A stretch of 40,159 nt of DNA. Origin: a virus. The notes below the pieces were generated by a model. The model saw nothing but the letters and a program-made list of their open reading frames with translations, was not told the DNA's origin and searched no databases. The translations under genes were made by a program, and so were the position numbers. Location: the IMG/VR virus record IMGVR_UViG_3300031539_000115, positions 1-40,159 of that record. The stretch is one strand, 5' to 3'. This document shows positions 20,695-29,212 of this stretch, one piece after another (positions within the stretch are counted from its first letter, which is position 1; the number at the start of each line of letters is the position of its first letter).

Positions 20695-21186
20695 ATGTCA
20701 GATTGGGATAATATTAAACAAGTTAGAGAGATAATATCAGACCCGCAAGATTTCATAAGTCTTGAAACCGTTGTTAATCCGGCAGCGTTGCCGGCAGCAC
20801 CAGAGCCTCAAACGGCCTATCGTGTTGAATCAACTGGAGGCTACTATTACACAACAAAAACAGCCGGGGCTACGTCTGTTGATTACGAATTTGTAGAATT
20901 GTTAATTTCAGACGCTCAAATATTATCAATCATATCTACCGTAGGAATAACGAAAGCGCCAGTTAGGGCTTTGTGTAGAATCGTTTTGAAATTACATAGT
21001 CAATGTAATATTGTTAAGAATCAAAACGGAATTGAAAGCAATGAATATGTCAGGCTTCTTGAACTATACAAATATTATAAGGCAATAATTGGAGACCTTG
21101 AGGACATTATAGATGAGGACAGCGGCAACAATACCGGCTTAGTAGGGAAATCATATCAACCAGAAATAGGAGGGGACAATCTATGA
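20695..21186 (+). CDS. Probable head-tail connector protein (163 aa)
   Basis: The gene lies first after the capsid gene (leaving the reversed island aside) and before other connector-sized genes, where head-completion proteins lie in siphophages. The N-terminal 65 residues are Pro/Ala-rich and strand-like, and the C-terminal half is helical, with an acidic end (DLEDIIDEDSGNN). Only the position supports the role. It is probably translated from a leaderless RNA start. Confidence 0.45.
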   Translation: MSDWDNIKQVREIISDPQDFISLETVVNPAALPAAPEPQTAYRVESTGGYYYTTKTAGATSVDYEFVELLISDAQILSIISTVGITKAPVRALCRIVLKLHSQCNIVKNQNGIESNEYVRLLELYKYYKAIIGDLEDIIDEDSGNNTGLVGKSYQPEIGGDNL

Positions 21187-21245
21187 TAGTTCAAAAAGAT
21201 GTTGTATATGGAGCTTGGACGGTCTTGACCGAGGCAGGGCTTTAA
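21183..21245 (+). CDS. Very small ORF (20 aa)
   Basis: The ATGA overlaps the previous stop, and GGAGGGG lies nine bases upstream, a good ribosome site that no other start uses. The product is MIVQKDVVYGAWTVLTEAGL. It may be a genuine short peptide or the broken start of a former gene; the next gene begins 18 bases later. Confidence 0.35.
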   Translation: MIVQKDVVYGAWTVLTEAGL

Positions 21246-21263
21246 CTTAGGAGTTAGTGATTT

Positions 21264-21680
21264 ATGAGCTTTAACAACCGAATGGCATTAAAACAAGTCA
21301 GAAAAGGAATAATAGAAGATATCAACAGATCGCCTGAAGTAATAATTACATTCAGGCGGCCTTTTGTTGATAATGGGTTTGGTCAGCTCGTGCCAGATCC
21401 TACAGCTTCACAAGTGGCTCAAGATTCTATAAAATGTCGAATTTCACACGAGAGAAAAAATATTGATTTAAACGGACCCGGCCCTGCTGGATTTTCTACA
21501 AATCTTGAAAGATATATTTTAACGGATTATAAAACACAAATATTTGAGGCAGACACATTCGAGGCAATAGGCCGTGAATTTAAAATTGGTGTTGTTGATG
21601 TTTTAAAACAATTTGGCGGGGTGGTAGGATATCAAGCATTGTTAATTGACGCGAATGGAGGGCATAGTGAATATTCCTGA
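21264..21680 (+). CDS. Putative head closure / connector protein (138 aa)
   Basis: This 138-residue protein has a basic N-terminus, a central ITFRRPFVDNGFGQLVPDP strand-turn-strand and a beta-rich C-terminal half with DTFEAIGREFKIGVVDVLKQ. The size and content fit SPP1 gp16-like head-closure proteins, which are small beta-barrels, but similarity is by pattern only. The start follows AGGAG by 10 bases. Confidence 0.45.
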   Translation: MSFNNRMALKQVRKGIIEDINRSPEVIITFRRPFVDNGFGQLVPDPTASQVAQDSIKCRISHERKNIDLNGPGPAGFSTNLERYILTDYKTQIFEADTFEAIGREFKIGVVDVLKQFGGVVGYQALLIDANGGHSEYS

Positions 21681-21861
21681 GACTGGAGCAGATGAATTAA
21701 AAAATATACCAACAACGGAAGAGGCATATATTACTAATCCTTTTTGCGGCAAAGAATATCTTACGCCTGCCGAGGCAATCGACGCAATAAATATGTTGTC
21801 CGGTATGCTTCTTGTTGATTCAAAAACAAGGAAGGCCGGTAATGAGCGTAGAATCGGTTAA
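21667..21861 (+). CDS. Hypothetical small protein (64 aa)
   Basis: A GTG start at 21667 fits the GGAGG five bases upstream; upstream in-frame TTG and ATG codons have no such site. The protein is acidic and helical (TPAEAIDAINMLSGML) with a single Cys in NPFCGKEYLTP. It overlaps its neighbours on both sides (14 and 20 bases), as small connector-region genes often do. Function unknown. Confidence 0.5.
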   Translation: MNIPETGADELKNIPTTEEAYITNPFCGKEYLTPAEAIDAINMLSGMLLVDSKTRKAGNERRIG

Positions 21862-22186
21862 GAAAAATATAGGATTTATCTTTGAACGTCGTAAGGCGGC
21901 TATTTACGCGCTAAGCCTCAGATATGCGGCTTTGGCCATAAATTATTTTAGGGCCGAGCAGTCGGGCGGGAGGTTCTGGAATAATGAAACAAAAACAGCA
22001 AAAGACACAATGTTTACCAACGCGTTTATCGAAGACGATGTAATAGGCTGGTTTATGGCTCATGACGTAGAATATGGACCATACCTTGAACTGGCAAACA
22101 ACAGACAAAATGAAGCGATAGCGCCTGTTATAAAGAGATTCGCAGGAAGATTTTTTAGAGATGTAAAGGAGTTATTAAGTGATTGA
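21842..22186 (+). CDS. Putative minor head-tail / tail component protein (114 aa)
   Basis: The start is taken at 21842 (MSVESVKK). Residues 15-45 are helical and the middle has GGRFWNNETKTAKDTMF, followed by VIGWFMAHDVEYGPYLE. The H-x-x-x-Y-(A/G)-x-(Y/x)-x-E pattern is common in HK97 gp10-like tail-joining proteins. That match and the position support the call. It overlaps the next gene by eight bases. Confidence 0.5.
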   Translation: MSVESVKKNIGFIFERRKAAIYALSLRYAALAINYFRAEQSGGRFWNNETKTAKDTMFTNAFIEDDVIGWFMAHDVEYGPYLELANNRQNEAIAPVIKRFAGRFFRDVKELLSD

Positions 22187-22532
22187 TAAAATTATTGCCC
22201 AACTAAAAACAGGGGTCATAAAAGACGTTATACCGTTCGGGTCCTCAGCTACTCCGGCATCTCCATATATTGTCGTTAAGCAGGATGCAAACCCGCCGAA
22301 CGGGGTAACATATAGAATATTTGTTCATATGGAAAAAGATCAACAGATATTTTTAGAGGATTATATCAGGAATGATCTCAGCATCCTTCTTAATGGATTT
22401 AGTAGTGAAACTCGTTACGGCAACTATAACGAGATAGAGACAGAGCAGGACTTTTCTAGTATAATAATAAATAACGACGATGGTACAATATCGATGGAAC
22501 GTAGTTTCTCAATGGCCACGCGTTTATTTTAA
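22179..22532 (+). CDS. Putative tail terminator / completion protein (117 aa)
   Basis: The gene uses a GTG start with AAAGGAG eight bases before. The order helix (IIAQLKTGVI), Pro-rich strand (SPYIVVKQDANPPNG), helix (EDYIRNDLSILLNGF) and final strands (SMERSFSMATRLF) is that of gpU/gp17-like tail terminators. It lies immediately before the tail tube gene, as these do. The identification is by context and shape. Confidence 0.5.
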   Translation: MIDKIIAQLKTGVIKDVIPFGSSATPASPYIVVKQDANPPNGVTYRIFVHMEKDQQIFLEDYIRNDLSILLNGFSSETRYGNYNEIETEQDFSSIIINNDDGTISMERSFSMATRLF

Positions 22533-22547
22533 TAGGAGGAAATAATC

Positions 22548-23480
22548 ATGTTAAGAACTAATGCGGAATATGCTTTCGGCTTAAAATTTGCTCGGTTCAT
22601 GGCCATGAATGATGACTTGACCATACCAACCGTTGACCGAATTATCGGAGGGGCTGGACCGTTTGATTTTAGCGGAGCAACAGCGATCGCGGCCGTGCCC
22701 ATGACTGTAAAAATTGATAATGCGGCAGCGGTATCATTTACGGTTAATTTATCGGCTGCAGTTTCTGCGGCCGCTGTGACGGTAGACGAATTAGTCACAG
22801 CCCTTGATACTGCGTTTGGGACGGCGTTGCTTGATCTCGACGCATCGAAAGACACAACAAACGAAGACAGACTAAAGATTGCAAACACGAATACGGCTGC
22901 CGTTCCTGATTGGATTCAAATCTATGGTGAGTGTGCCGAGCTTTGTTTTATCGGACAGGGAAAAGGATTGAAATTCGTAAAAACTGACACCTTGCAGTCT
23001 GCGGGAGAAACACCAAACCTAAAAGACGAAGAAACATTCACAACTACAGACGCGGACGGAATTGACACGGAAATTCTTAGTGATGGATATCGAAAAGGAT
23101 TTTCGGAAACAATCGTTGATACGGCTGAGGATTGGGAATTAAGGTCTCTGATTGAAGGCGGAACGTATTCATCAAGTGCTGGAACTTATGAGGTTCCAAC
23201 ATCAGAAGATGATAAAGTATATTTCTTTTGTGAGATATATTACGCTAAATATGCACAAGGGACCAACAAAGAAGCAGATCTTATTGGTTATGTCAAAAAG
23301 CTTCACAGAAGTTGCAAAGGAACTATTGGAGACGCAACAAACGAAAGAGCGTTCATGAATGGCAATTATACCATTACTGGAACTTCTTACAGGGACGAAA
23401 ACGACGTTCTTTATGGTGATACTGCTCTTGAGTCCTTAACGGTCTCAGAATACAAAGCTTTAAATTTAGACACTGTATAA
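22548..23480 (+). CDS. Major tail (tube) protein
   Basis: This 310-residue beta-rich protein has an AGGAGG ribosome site between the tail terminator-like gene and the chaperone, and it precedes the tape measure. It is Ala/Thr/Val-rich with an Ala-rich insert at about residues 45-85 (AAAVSFTVNLSAAVSAAAV), probably a surface domain. The C-terminal part is strand-rich and ends TVSEYKALNLDTV. Codons 7-22 lie in the 46-base segment also found at 4209. Confidence 0.72.
   Translation: MLRTNAEYAFGLKFARFMAMNDDLTIPTVDRIIGGAGPFDFSGATAIAAVPMTVKIDNAAAVSFTVNLSAAVSAAAVTVDELVTALDTAFGTALLDLDASKDTTNEDRLKIANTNTAAVPDWIQIYGECAELCFIGQGKGLKFVKTDTLQSAGETPNLKDEETFTTTDADGIDTEILSDGYRKGFSETIVDTAEDWELRSLIEGGTYSSSAGTYEVPTSEDDKVYFFCEIYYAKYAQGTNKEADLIGYVKKLHRSCKGTIGDATNERAFMNGNYTITGTSYRDENDVLYGDTALESLTVSEYKALNLDTV
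22566..22611 (+). repeat. 46-base exact direct repeat shared with 4209-4254
   Basis: This is the presumed original copy, inside the start of the tail tube gene; it encodes EYAFGLKFARFMAMN here. The flanks differ from those at 4209. Confidence 0.9.
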
Positions 23481-23499
23481 TAAGAATTAGGAGGGGATT

Positions 23500-24180
23500 G
23501 TGTTCTTCAAAAAAAAGGTCGTTGTAAACGAAACCGAAATTGACAAAATTGAAAGGGCGCAATTCCCTATTATTTTCGCGCCGTTCCACGGAGCGCCGGT
23601 GGCGGTGAAGCTTCGAAAATTAACACAGGCGCAAACAATAGCGTGCGGTGATATGTCTTTAATCGAAACTTTTCAGGACAAAGTAAATAAAAAATGTCTT
23701 GAAAAAAATGTAAAGATTTCTGACATAATATCTTATGCAGAGCGAAACAATGAGATAACAAAAAAAGCGCTTGTGTCTCCATCGTATGATCAAATACTAG
23801 AACGAATTTCAGGACATGAGGTTAAAAAAATAAAAGAAAAAATAAAACAATTAAAAATCGATATTGAAAGCATGAAAGATGGTCCTAAAAAATCGTTAGC
23901 AAAAACTGAGATTGATTCTCTTCGCGTTTGGTGTGATTTTTTACTTCCTGAAGATTTTATGGCTACTATAGTAAGTTACACACTAGGAATAGACGAGTCT
24001 GACATTAATGAGATATCAGAAAAAGCCCTAATAAACTCCGCAGTCCTGGCAGAGCGTGGACATAATAATCCAGCGGACCACATAAAAGGCGCGTTCACTG
24101 ATTTTATGCAGGATGATATAAACAAGCGCGCATGGGTGTTGCTGCAAGAACAACGAGAAAGGATAAAGAATGGCGGTTAA
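23500..24180 (+). CDS. Probable tail assembly chaperone (226 aa)
   Basis: The gene is placed between tail tube and tape measure, the position of the chaperone that coats the tape measure during tail growth. It starts at GTG with AGGAGGGG upstream. The protein is helical and basic/acidic mixed, with a long charged helix near residue 115 (KIKEKIKQLKIDIE). There is no second overlapping ORF and no clear slippery heptamer near its end, so the usual G/GT-type frameshift is not evident. The end overlaps the tape measure start by 11 bases. Confidence 0.55.
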   Translation: MFFKKKVVVNETEIDKIERAQFPIIFAPFHGAPVAVKLRKLTQAQTIACGDMSLIETFQDKVNKKCLEKNVKISDIISYAERNNEITKKALVSPSYDQILERISGHEVKKIKEKIKQLKIDIESMKDGPKKSLAKTEIDSLRVWCDFLLPEDFMATIVSYTLGIDESDINEISEKALINSAVLAERGHNNPADHIKGAFTDFMQDDINKRAWVLLQEQRERIKNGG

Positions 24181-27100
24181 TGCTGGCACAATATATTCAG
24201 ACGTTAGAATCCAACTCGATAAGCTTAGTGGTGATCTAAAAAAAGTAGATGCCAAGTTCGACCAATTTGTTGCAAATAATAAAACAAATGCGGGAAAAGT
24301 AGAAAAAAATTGGTCTCAAAGTTTTGGCGCAATTCAACTTGCTGGCGTTGCGGCTTTTGCTGGAATCTCTCTTGCTGTTAAAGATTCAATCAAGACTTTT
24401 GCTGGTTTTGAGCAATCGCTTGCAAATGTTAGATCGGTTGCAGGAGCAACAGAAGAAGAATTTCAAAAAATAGAAGACGCGGCGAGGGGCGCAGGAGAGA
24501 CAACAAGGTTCACAGCCTCTCAGGCGGCTGATGCGCTTTATTCCTTAGCATCCGCCGGGCTTGATGCGACTGAAAGTGTTGCCGCGCTTGATGGAGTCTT
24601 GCAATTAGCAGGGGCGACTCAGTCGGACTTAGCTTTTACAAGCCAGACTGTTGTCTCGACATTAAGCCAATATAAACTTGAGGCCGAAGACGCAGCGCGC
24701 GTTTCTAATGTTTTCGCGGCTGCAATCGGAAATTCACAAGCCAATATGGACAAACTGGCTGCCGCTTTTCGGCAAGTCGGACCTGTTGCGGGAACGCTTG
24801 GAATTTCCCTGGAGGAAACAACAGGGGCTATTCAAGGTTTGCTTGACGCAGGATTCAAAGGCGAACAAGCCGGGACCGCATTGCGAAACATATTGTCATC
24901 TCTGGCAAGCGAAACGGACCCCACAACTCAGAAGTTGACCGCGCTTGGTTTGTCATTTGAAGAACTTGATCCTTCAGTTAATTCTTTTATTGATATAATA
25001 GGCAATTTGAATGAGGCAAATCTTGAAGCAGGGCAAATAATAGGAGCTTTTGGGAAAGAAGCCGGTCCGCAAATATTGTCTTTGCTCGCGGTTGGGAAGC
25101 AAGGCCTTGAGGAATACACAAAGGCCGTCACAGATACGACAGCGGCTGCCGATGCTTATGCAATACAAAATGATACGCTGCAAGGATCTCTTGATGCTAC
25201 TGGAAGCGCTATCGAATCTTTGAAAATAGGATTGATTTCTGAGTTCTCTCCTGTAATTCGCGGGATAGTCGATGCCTTTAAAAATGCAATATTATTTTTG
25301 AATCAACTTCCCGGCCCTGTGAAAATATTCCTAGGGCTTCTTGCCGTCGGAGTTCCTGCGGCTTTTGGATTGGTGTCAGCGCTTACAGCTCTTAATGGCA
25401 TACTTGTCGCTACTGGCGCGACTATGGGCGCTATTCTTGGTCCGATCGCTCTTGTTGTTGGCGGAATAGCTGCGCTAACAGCTGGAATAGTTGGAATTTC
25501 TGGAGCTGTAAGAAAAGCCAGGCTTGACGAGATCGAGAAAAGATTTGGAGGATTGGCCGAGAATCTTGAAATTTCAAACGAAAAACTTGAAAAGCTTGTA
25601 TCTACTATTGAGACAATGGGAGCGACGAGCGATTCTAGTATAAAAAAAGCAATCACAAAGCTTAAGGAATTTCAAAAAGAAACTGGAATATCTGACGATA
25701 GACTTGACGAACTCGTAAAAACAGCTAAAAAACTCGGCGCTACATCTGATAATATTGCAGATGTGACAGCTACAGTTTTTAACTTAAATGAAGAATTCGG
25801 AGCTACAACCGACCAGATAAAAGAAATTTCAAGGGTTTTTGATCTTGGTGGAAAAATATCAGAATCAAAAATTAATCTTGATTTAGTTAATCAGCAAGTT
25901 GCGCTGCTTAGAAAAGAAACGGGACTTTCGGAAGCTGCGATATTAAAAATAGGTTTAGCGTCTGAAAAAGTATCAGATGTATATAGAGAACAATTAATTA
26001 TAGTAGAGAAATCAAAACGACTTCAGAATGAACTTGTGACTACTGAAACAAAAAAAGAAATATATCTTGCTGAGCTGCAGAAAAAAAGAGCAGAAGCTCG
26101 GCAAAAAGCTATTGAAGAAGAAGAAAAAAGAGAGAAAGAACTTGAAACTAAACGACTAAAGGCTATTGCTCAATCAAAAAGTGTAATAGAGGCAAGGCTA
26201 CAAGCTCAAGATAGTTATAATGAAGCGTTGAGAATAAATTCTTTACTAGCTCAAGAAGGCTTAATAACACAGACAGAACTTGTTAAGAGAGAAATTTCTG
26301 AAACTGAAAAACTTATCGAATCTCTATTTGAAATAGGATATACGGCTGAAAACGTTGAACAAACATTCATTGACGCAACTGGAAAAAGGGTGACAAGGGT
26401 TCAACAGGGCAATTTAGTTCTTAGAGACTTGATTGACAATATCTTACCGGAATTAAAAGGTAAGCTTGAGGAAGTAGAAAAAGTAGAGACAGAGTCCGGC
26501 GAGTCTCGTAATAAATTTGTAGACGAATACAATAAGAAATTGCTTGATCTTGTTGGAACTGAAGAAGAAAAAAGAGCGGCTGCAAAAGCATCGGCGCTTG
26601 AGGACATAAAAAACGCCAACTTGTCAGAAGAGGCAACAAGACAAGCTGTTGACGCATTGGACGCCTACTATAACAAGTTGGAGGAAATAAGCGAGAAGCA
26701 AAAAGAAAACACAGAAGACATAATTAAATTCTCAGCAGAGCAACAAAAATTATTAAATGAGCTGTCCGATATTGCGACAACTGTTTTTGATGTTTTCAAT
26801 TCTGTTTTTTCAGGAATAGACAATTTGGCTCAAGCGTCGGCGAAAAAACGAATCGAAGAAATAGAATCCGTTCTTCAAACTCAAATAAGTGCGTACGACC
26901 AAGAGCTGCAAAAAGCGCTTGAGGTTGCTGGAGTAGCAGAGGAAACGAGAGAAGAAAAACTAAAAAGAGAACTTGAGGCGGCTAAACTTGCAGGAGATGA
27001 ACAAAAAGCGCTTGAGATTGAAAACACACTGACGCGCTTGCAAATTGAAAACGATTTTGAAAAAAAGAAGCTTGATGCAAGAGAGGCAGCCGCTAGAAAA

Positions 27101-27607
27101 ACCGCAAAAATAGAATATGATGCCGCAATCGCTTCTTACAATATTAAGCTCGCATTGGCGATTGCAGATGCGGCGAGGGCTATAATCGCCGGATATGCTC
27201 AGCTTGGCCCAATCGGGGGCACGGTTGCCGCGCTTGCAACAGGTACGGCAACAGGTCTTGAGATTGCAGCGCTTACAGCAGCGAAGCCTGAACCACCTAA
27301 TTTCGGTGGCGGTGGTCTAATCATGCCAATACAAGGATATCAGACCGGAGGGGTTGTGATACCCGGCGGAACTGGTGGAAAAGTGATCAGGGCTGCTGAA
27401 AACGGTGCTCCAGAATTGCTATTAAACGGGGGCGGAGAAGGCGCGGCGCTGCTTGACCAATTTGCAAGCAGGATAGCAAGAGCAATCGGCGGCGGAGCTG
27501 GTGGACAAAACAAGCAAATTGTGATACTATTAGATATGGATGGAAAAAGAGTAGCTGAGTCAACAGCGACCTATTTTAACAATGGTGTCGTGAGGATTAA
27601 GTTGTGA
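24170..27607 (+). CDS. Tail tape measure protein (1145 aa)
   Basis: This sets tail length and is ejected with the DNA. The N-terminal TP901-type domain (about 60-330) contains VRSVAGATEEEFQKIEDAAR and several Ala/Gly-rich helices. Hydrophobic segments follow at about 380-445 (LGLLAVGVPAAFGLV and the next two). A long coiled coil rich in Glu/Lys (about 450-720, 790-990) is followed by a Gly-rich tail (GGGGLIMP, GYQTGGVV) and a beta-like end. It is the longest gene in the window. A tape of this length would give a tail of roughly 150-170 nm by the usual 1.5 Angstrom per residue rule. Confidence 0.92.
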   Translation: MAVNAGTIYSDVRIQLDKLSGDLKKVDAKFDQFVANNKTNAGKVEKNWSQSFGAIQLAGVAAFAGISLAVKDSIKTFAGFEQSLANVRSVAGATEEEFQKIEDAARGAGETTRFTASQAADALYSLASAGLDATESVAALDGVLQLAGATQSDLAFTSQTVVSTLSQYKLEAEDAARVSNVFAAAIGNSQANMDKLAAAFRQVGPVAGTLGISLEETTGAIQGLLDAGFKGEQAGTALRNILSSLASETDPTTQKLTALGLSFEELDPSVNSFIDIIGNLNEANLEAGQIIGAFGKEAGPQILSLLAVGKQGLEEYTKAVTDTTAAADAYAIQNDTLQGSLDATGSAIESLKIGLISEFSPVIRGIVDAFKNAILFLNQLPGPVKIFLGLLAVGVPAAFGLVSALTALNGILVATGATMGAILGPIALVVGGIAALTAGIVGISGAVRKARLDEIEKRFGGLAENLEISNEKLEKLVSTIETMGATSDSSIKKAITKLKEFQKETGISDDRLDELVKTAKKLGATSDNIADVTATVFNLNEEFGATTDQIKEISRVFDLGGKISESKINLDLVNQQVALLRKETGLSEAAILKIGLASEKVSDVYREQLIIVEKSKRLQNELVTTETKKEIYLAELQKKRAEARQKAIEEEEKREKELETKRLKAIAQSKSVIEARLQAQDSYNEALRINSLLAQEGLITQTELVKREISETEKLIESLFEIGYTAENVEQTFIDATGKRVTRVQQGNLVLRDLIDNILPELKGKLEEVEKVETESGESRNKFVDEYNKKLLDLVGTEEEKRAAAKASALEDIKNANLSEEATRQAVDALDAYYNKLEEISEKQKENTEDIIKFSAEQQKLLNELSDIATTVFDVFNSVFSGIDNLAQASAKKRIEEIESVLQTQISAYDQELQKALEVAGVAEETREEKLKRELEAAKLAGDEQKALEIENTLTRLQIENDFEKKKLDAREAAARKTAKIEYDAAIASYNIKLALAIADAARAIIAGYAQLGPIGGTVAALATGTATGLEIAALTAAKPEPPNFGGGGLIMPIQGYQTGGVVIPGGTGGKVIRAAENGAPELLLNGGGEGAALLDQFASRIARAIGGGAGGQNKQIVILLDMDGKRVAESTATYFNNGVVRIKL

Positions 27608-28320
27608 AAATAATATATGATAATGTTTTGCTCGGTTATGATTCAATAACGTCTGATAATGAAAGCATAAATTATCCAGCAGTTAATATTGTGGATGAAA
27701 TACTTGAAAAAAGATATCAATTCACTTATGGATCTTCAGACCAGATAACTATCGAGCTTAAAGAAAGCGAATATATAAACTCAATATTTTTCGCGTTTAC
27801 GAATGCGACACAGCTTGATTTTAAATTGTACGATGTTTATGACACGTTGCTGGCTTCGCATTCTTTCACGAGTATCACGGCAAATTGTGACGCTTATCAT
27901 TTTACATCAAGATATTTTGTCAAAAAAATAATAATAGACGTTACTGCCGTTTCTGGTGGATATCTTGGAGGTGTTGCAGCGGGTGAGTATTATGATTTAG
28001 GCTCGCCGACAAGCCCGTGGGAAGAGGGATTTGTTGACAACAGTGTTGTCGAATCTTCTCCCTATGGCCAGTCCTCACAAAGCTATGTTGAGCCTATACC
28101 TGAAAACACTTGGTTATTTCGGGAATATACCCGAGAAAAAATAAATGAATTGAAGGCGATTTATCAATCGCTTGGTGTCGGTTTTAAAATCTGGGTTGAT
28201 CCATTTGAGGATAGCATTGATTTTATAGATCCGTTTTATGCCAGGATTACAGCACCGATAAGGCCACAGAAAAACGGGCGACGCTATGATTTTGAATTCA
28301 GCGTGTCCGAAGCAAGATAA
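27604..28320 (+). CDS. Tail tip / distal tail protein (238 aa)
   Basis: The gene starts at a GTG overlapping the tape measure stop (GTGA). The protein is beta-rich with an early INYPAVNIVDE, a galactose-binding-like jelly-roll pattern in its first 120 residues (QFTYGSSDQITIELKESEYI, then FKLYDVYDTLL) and WLFREYTREK later. Small tip proteins of this kind follow the tape measure in siphophages. The exact role is not certain. Confidence 0.55.
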   Translation: MKIIYDNVLLGYDSITSDNESINYPAVNIVDEILEKRYQFTYGSSDQITIELKESEYINSIFFAFTNATQLDFKLYDVYDTLLASHSFTSITANCDAYHFTSRYFVKKIIIDVTAVSGGYLGGVAAGEYYDLGSPTSPWEEGFVDNSVVESSPYGQSSQSYVEPIPENTWLFREYTREKINELKAIYQSLGVGFKIWVDPFEDSIDFIDPFYARITAPIRPQKNGRRYDFEFSVSEAR

Positions 28321-28333
28321 AGGAGATCATTAA

Positions 28334-29212
28334 ATGCCTATAAACAAATTAACATCGCCACAATCGACTCCGACTTCATTAGCCGATTGGGTGGCAATGA
28401 AAAATTTAATCGAATCCGTATATTTAGGAACTGAGCTTCCGGTTAGAATTGACTATGATAATGACTTAGTATTAAAAGGCTCTGTTTTTCAAATTGGCGG
28501 CTCTATATATCTTGCTGATGCCGACACTGCGATAACAGGAACGCCAAGCGACTATGTAAAATTAACACCGTCGGGGAGCATTGCGGCGCCTTCTTATGTT
28601 GCTAATTTGACAGGTATAACATGGAATGATACATATAATGGTTATTATGACGGGTCTGGTAATTTGGTTGTTTTTGATGAGATGAAAGCGCGACTAGACG
28701 CGGTAGTTTCTACCGTAAATAGTAGTCCTGGAAACTATGCAAATAATATAATCTCCGGGCTTGATGGCTTTGTTCGAGAAATGAAAGTTTCTGCGATAGG
28801 TACAAGACAAAGTTCGTTAACACCAGGAGGGTGGTATCAAGTTAATATAGGTAATACAAATTATAATTTAATTCCTGGGGCATCTTTGGCCTCAAATATT
28901 TTAACATTGCCAGCTGGTAGGTTTTTAATTAAGGGATTTTGCAATCTTCTTATACTAAATTATGGTTGTTGTCGATTATATAATATTAGCGATGCAGCCC
29001 CCATCGATTATGGATCTGTTTGCGGAACGGAAGACGCGGCACTTAATATAGGGAAAAGTAATATATCTTCGTATTTAACTTTGGCCTCTCCAAAAAACAT
29101 AAGACTTGAATATTATTATCAGACCGGTACTGGTTACATAGGCAACAATCTGGTAGCTGTTGGATCGGCAGAAAACGTCGCCTTGCATATACAACAAATA
29201 AACAGGGATTAA
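28334..29212 (+). CDS. Tail fibre-like protein with C-terminal jelly-roll domain (292 aa)
   Basis: The C-terminal 130 residues contain LTLPAGRFLIKGFCNLLI followed by CRLYNISDAAP and a final VALHIQQI strand. This is the pattern of the C1q/TNF-like head domain that ends many phage fibres. The same pattern occurs in the protein at 31084. The N-terminal part (STPTSLADWVAMKNLIESVY and a Gly/Asp-rich stretch) would attach to the tail. It is a candidate receptor-binding protein. Confidence 0.6.
   Translation: MPINKLTSPQSTPTSLADWVAMKNLIESVYLGTELPVRIDYDNDLVLKGSVFQIGGSIYLADADTAITGTPSDYVKLTPSGSIAAPSYVANLTGITWNDTYNGYYDGSGNLVVFDEMKARLDAVVSTVNSSPGNYANNIISGLDGFVREMKVSAIGTRQSSLTPGGWYQVNIGNTNYNLIPGASLASNILTLPAGRFLIKGFCNLLILNYGCCRLYNISDAAPIDYGSVCGTEDAALNIGKSNISSYLTLASPKNIRLEYYYQTGTGYIGNNLVAVGSAENVALHIQQINRD

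Noticed and set aside
23500-24180. Programmed frameshift producing a longer tail assembly chaperone
   Set aside because: No second ORF lies between the chaperone and the tape measure, and no clear X-XXY-YYZ heptamer was seen near the end of the gene.
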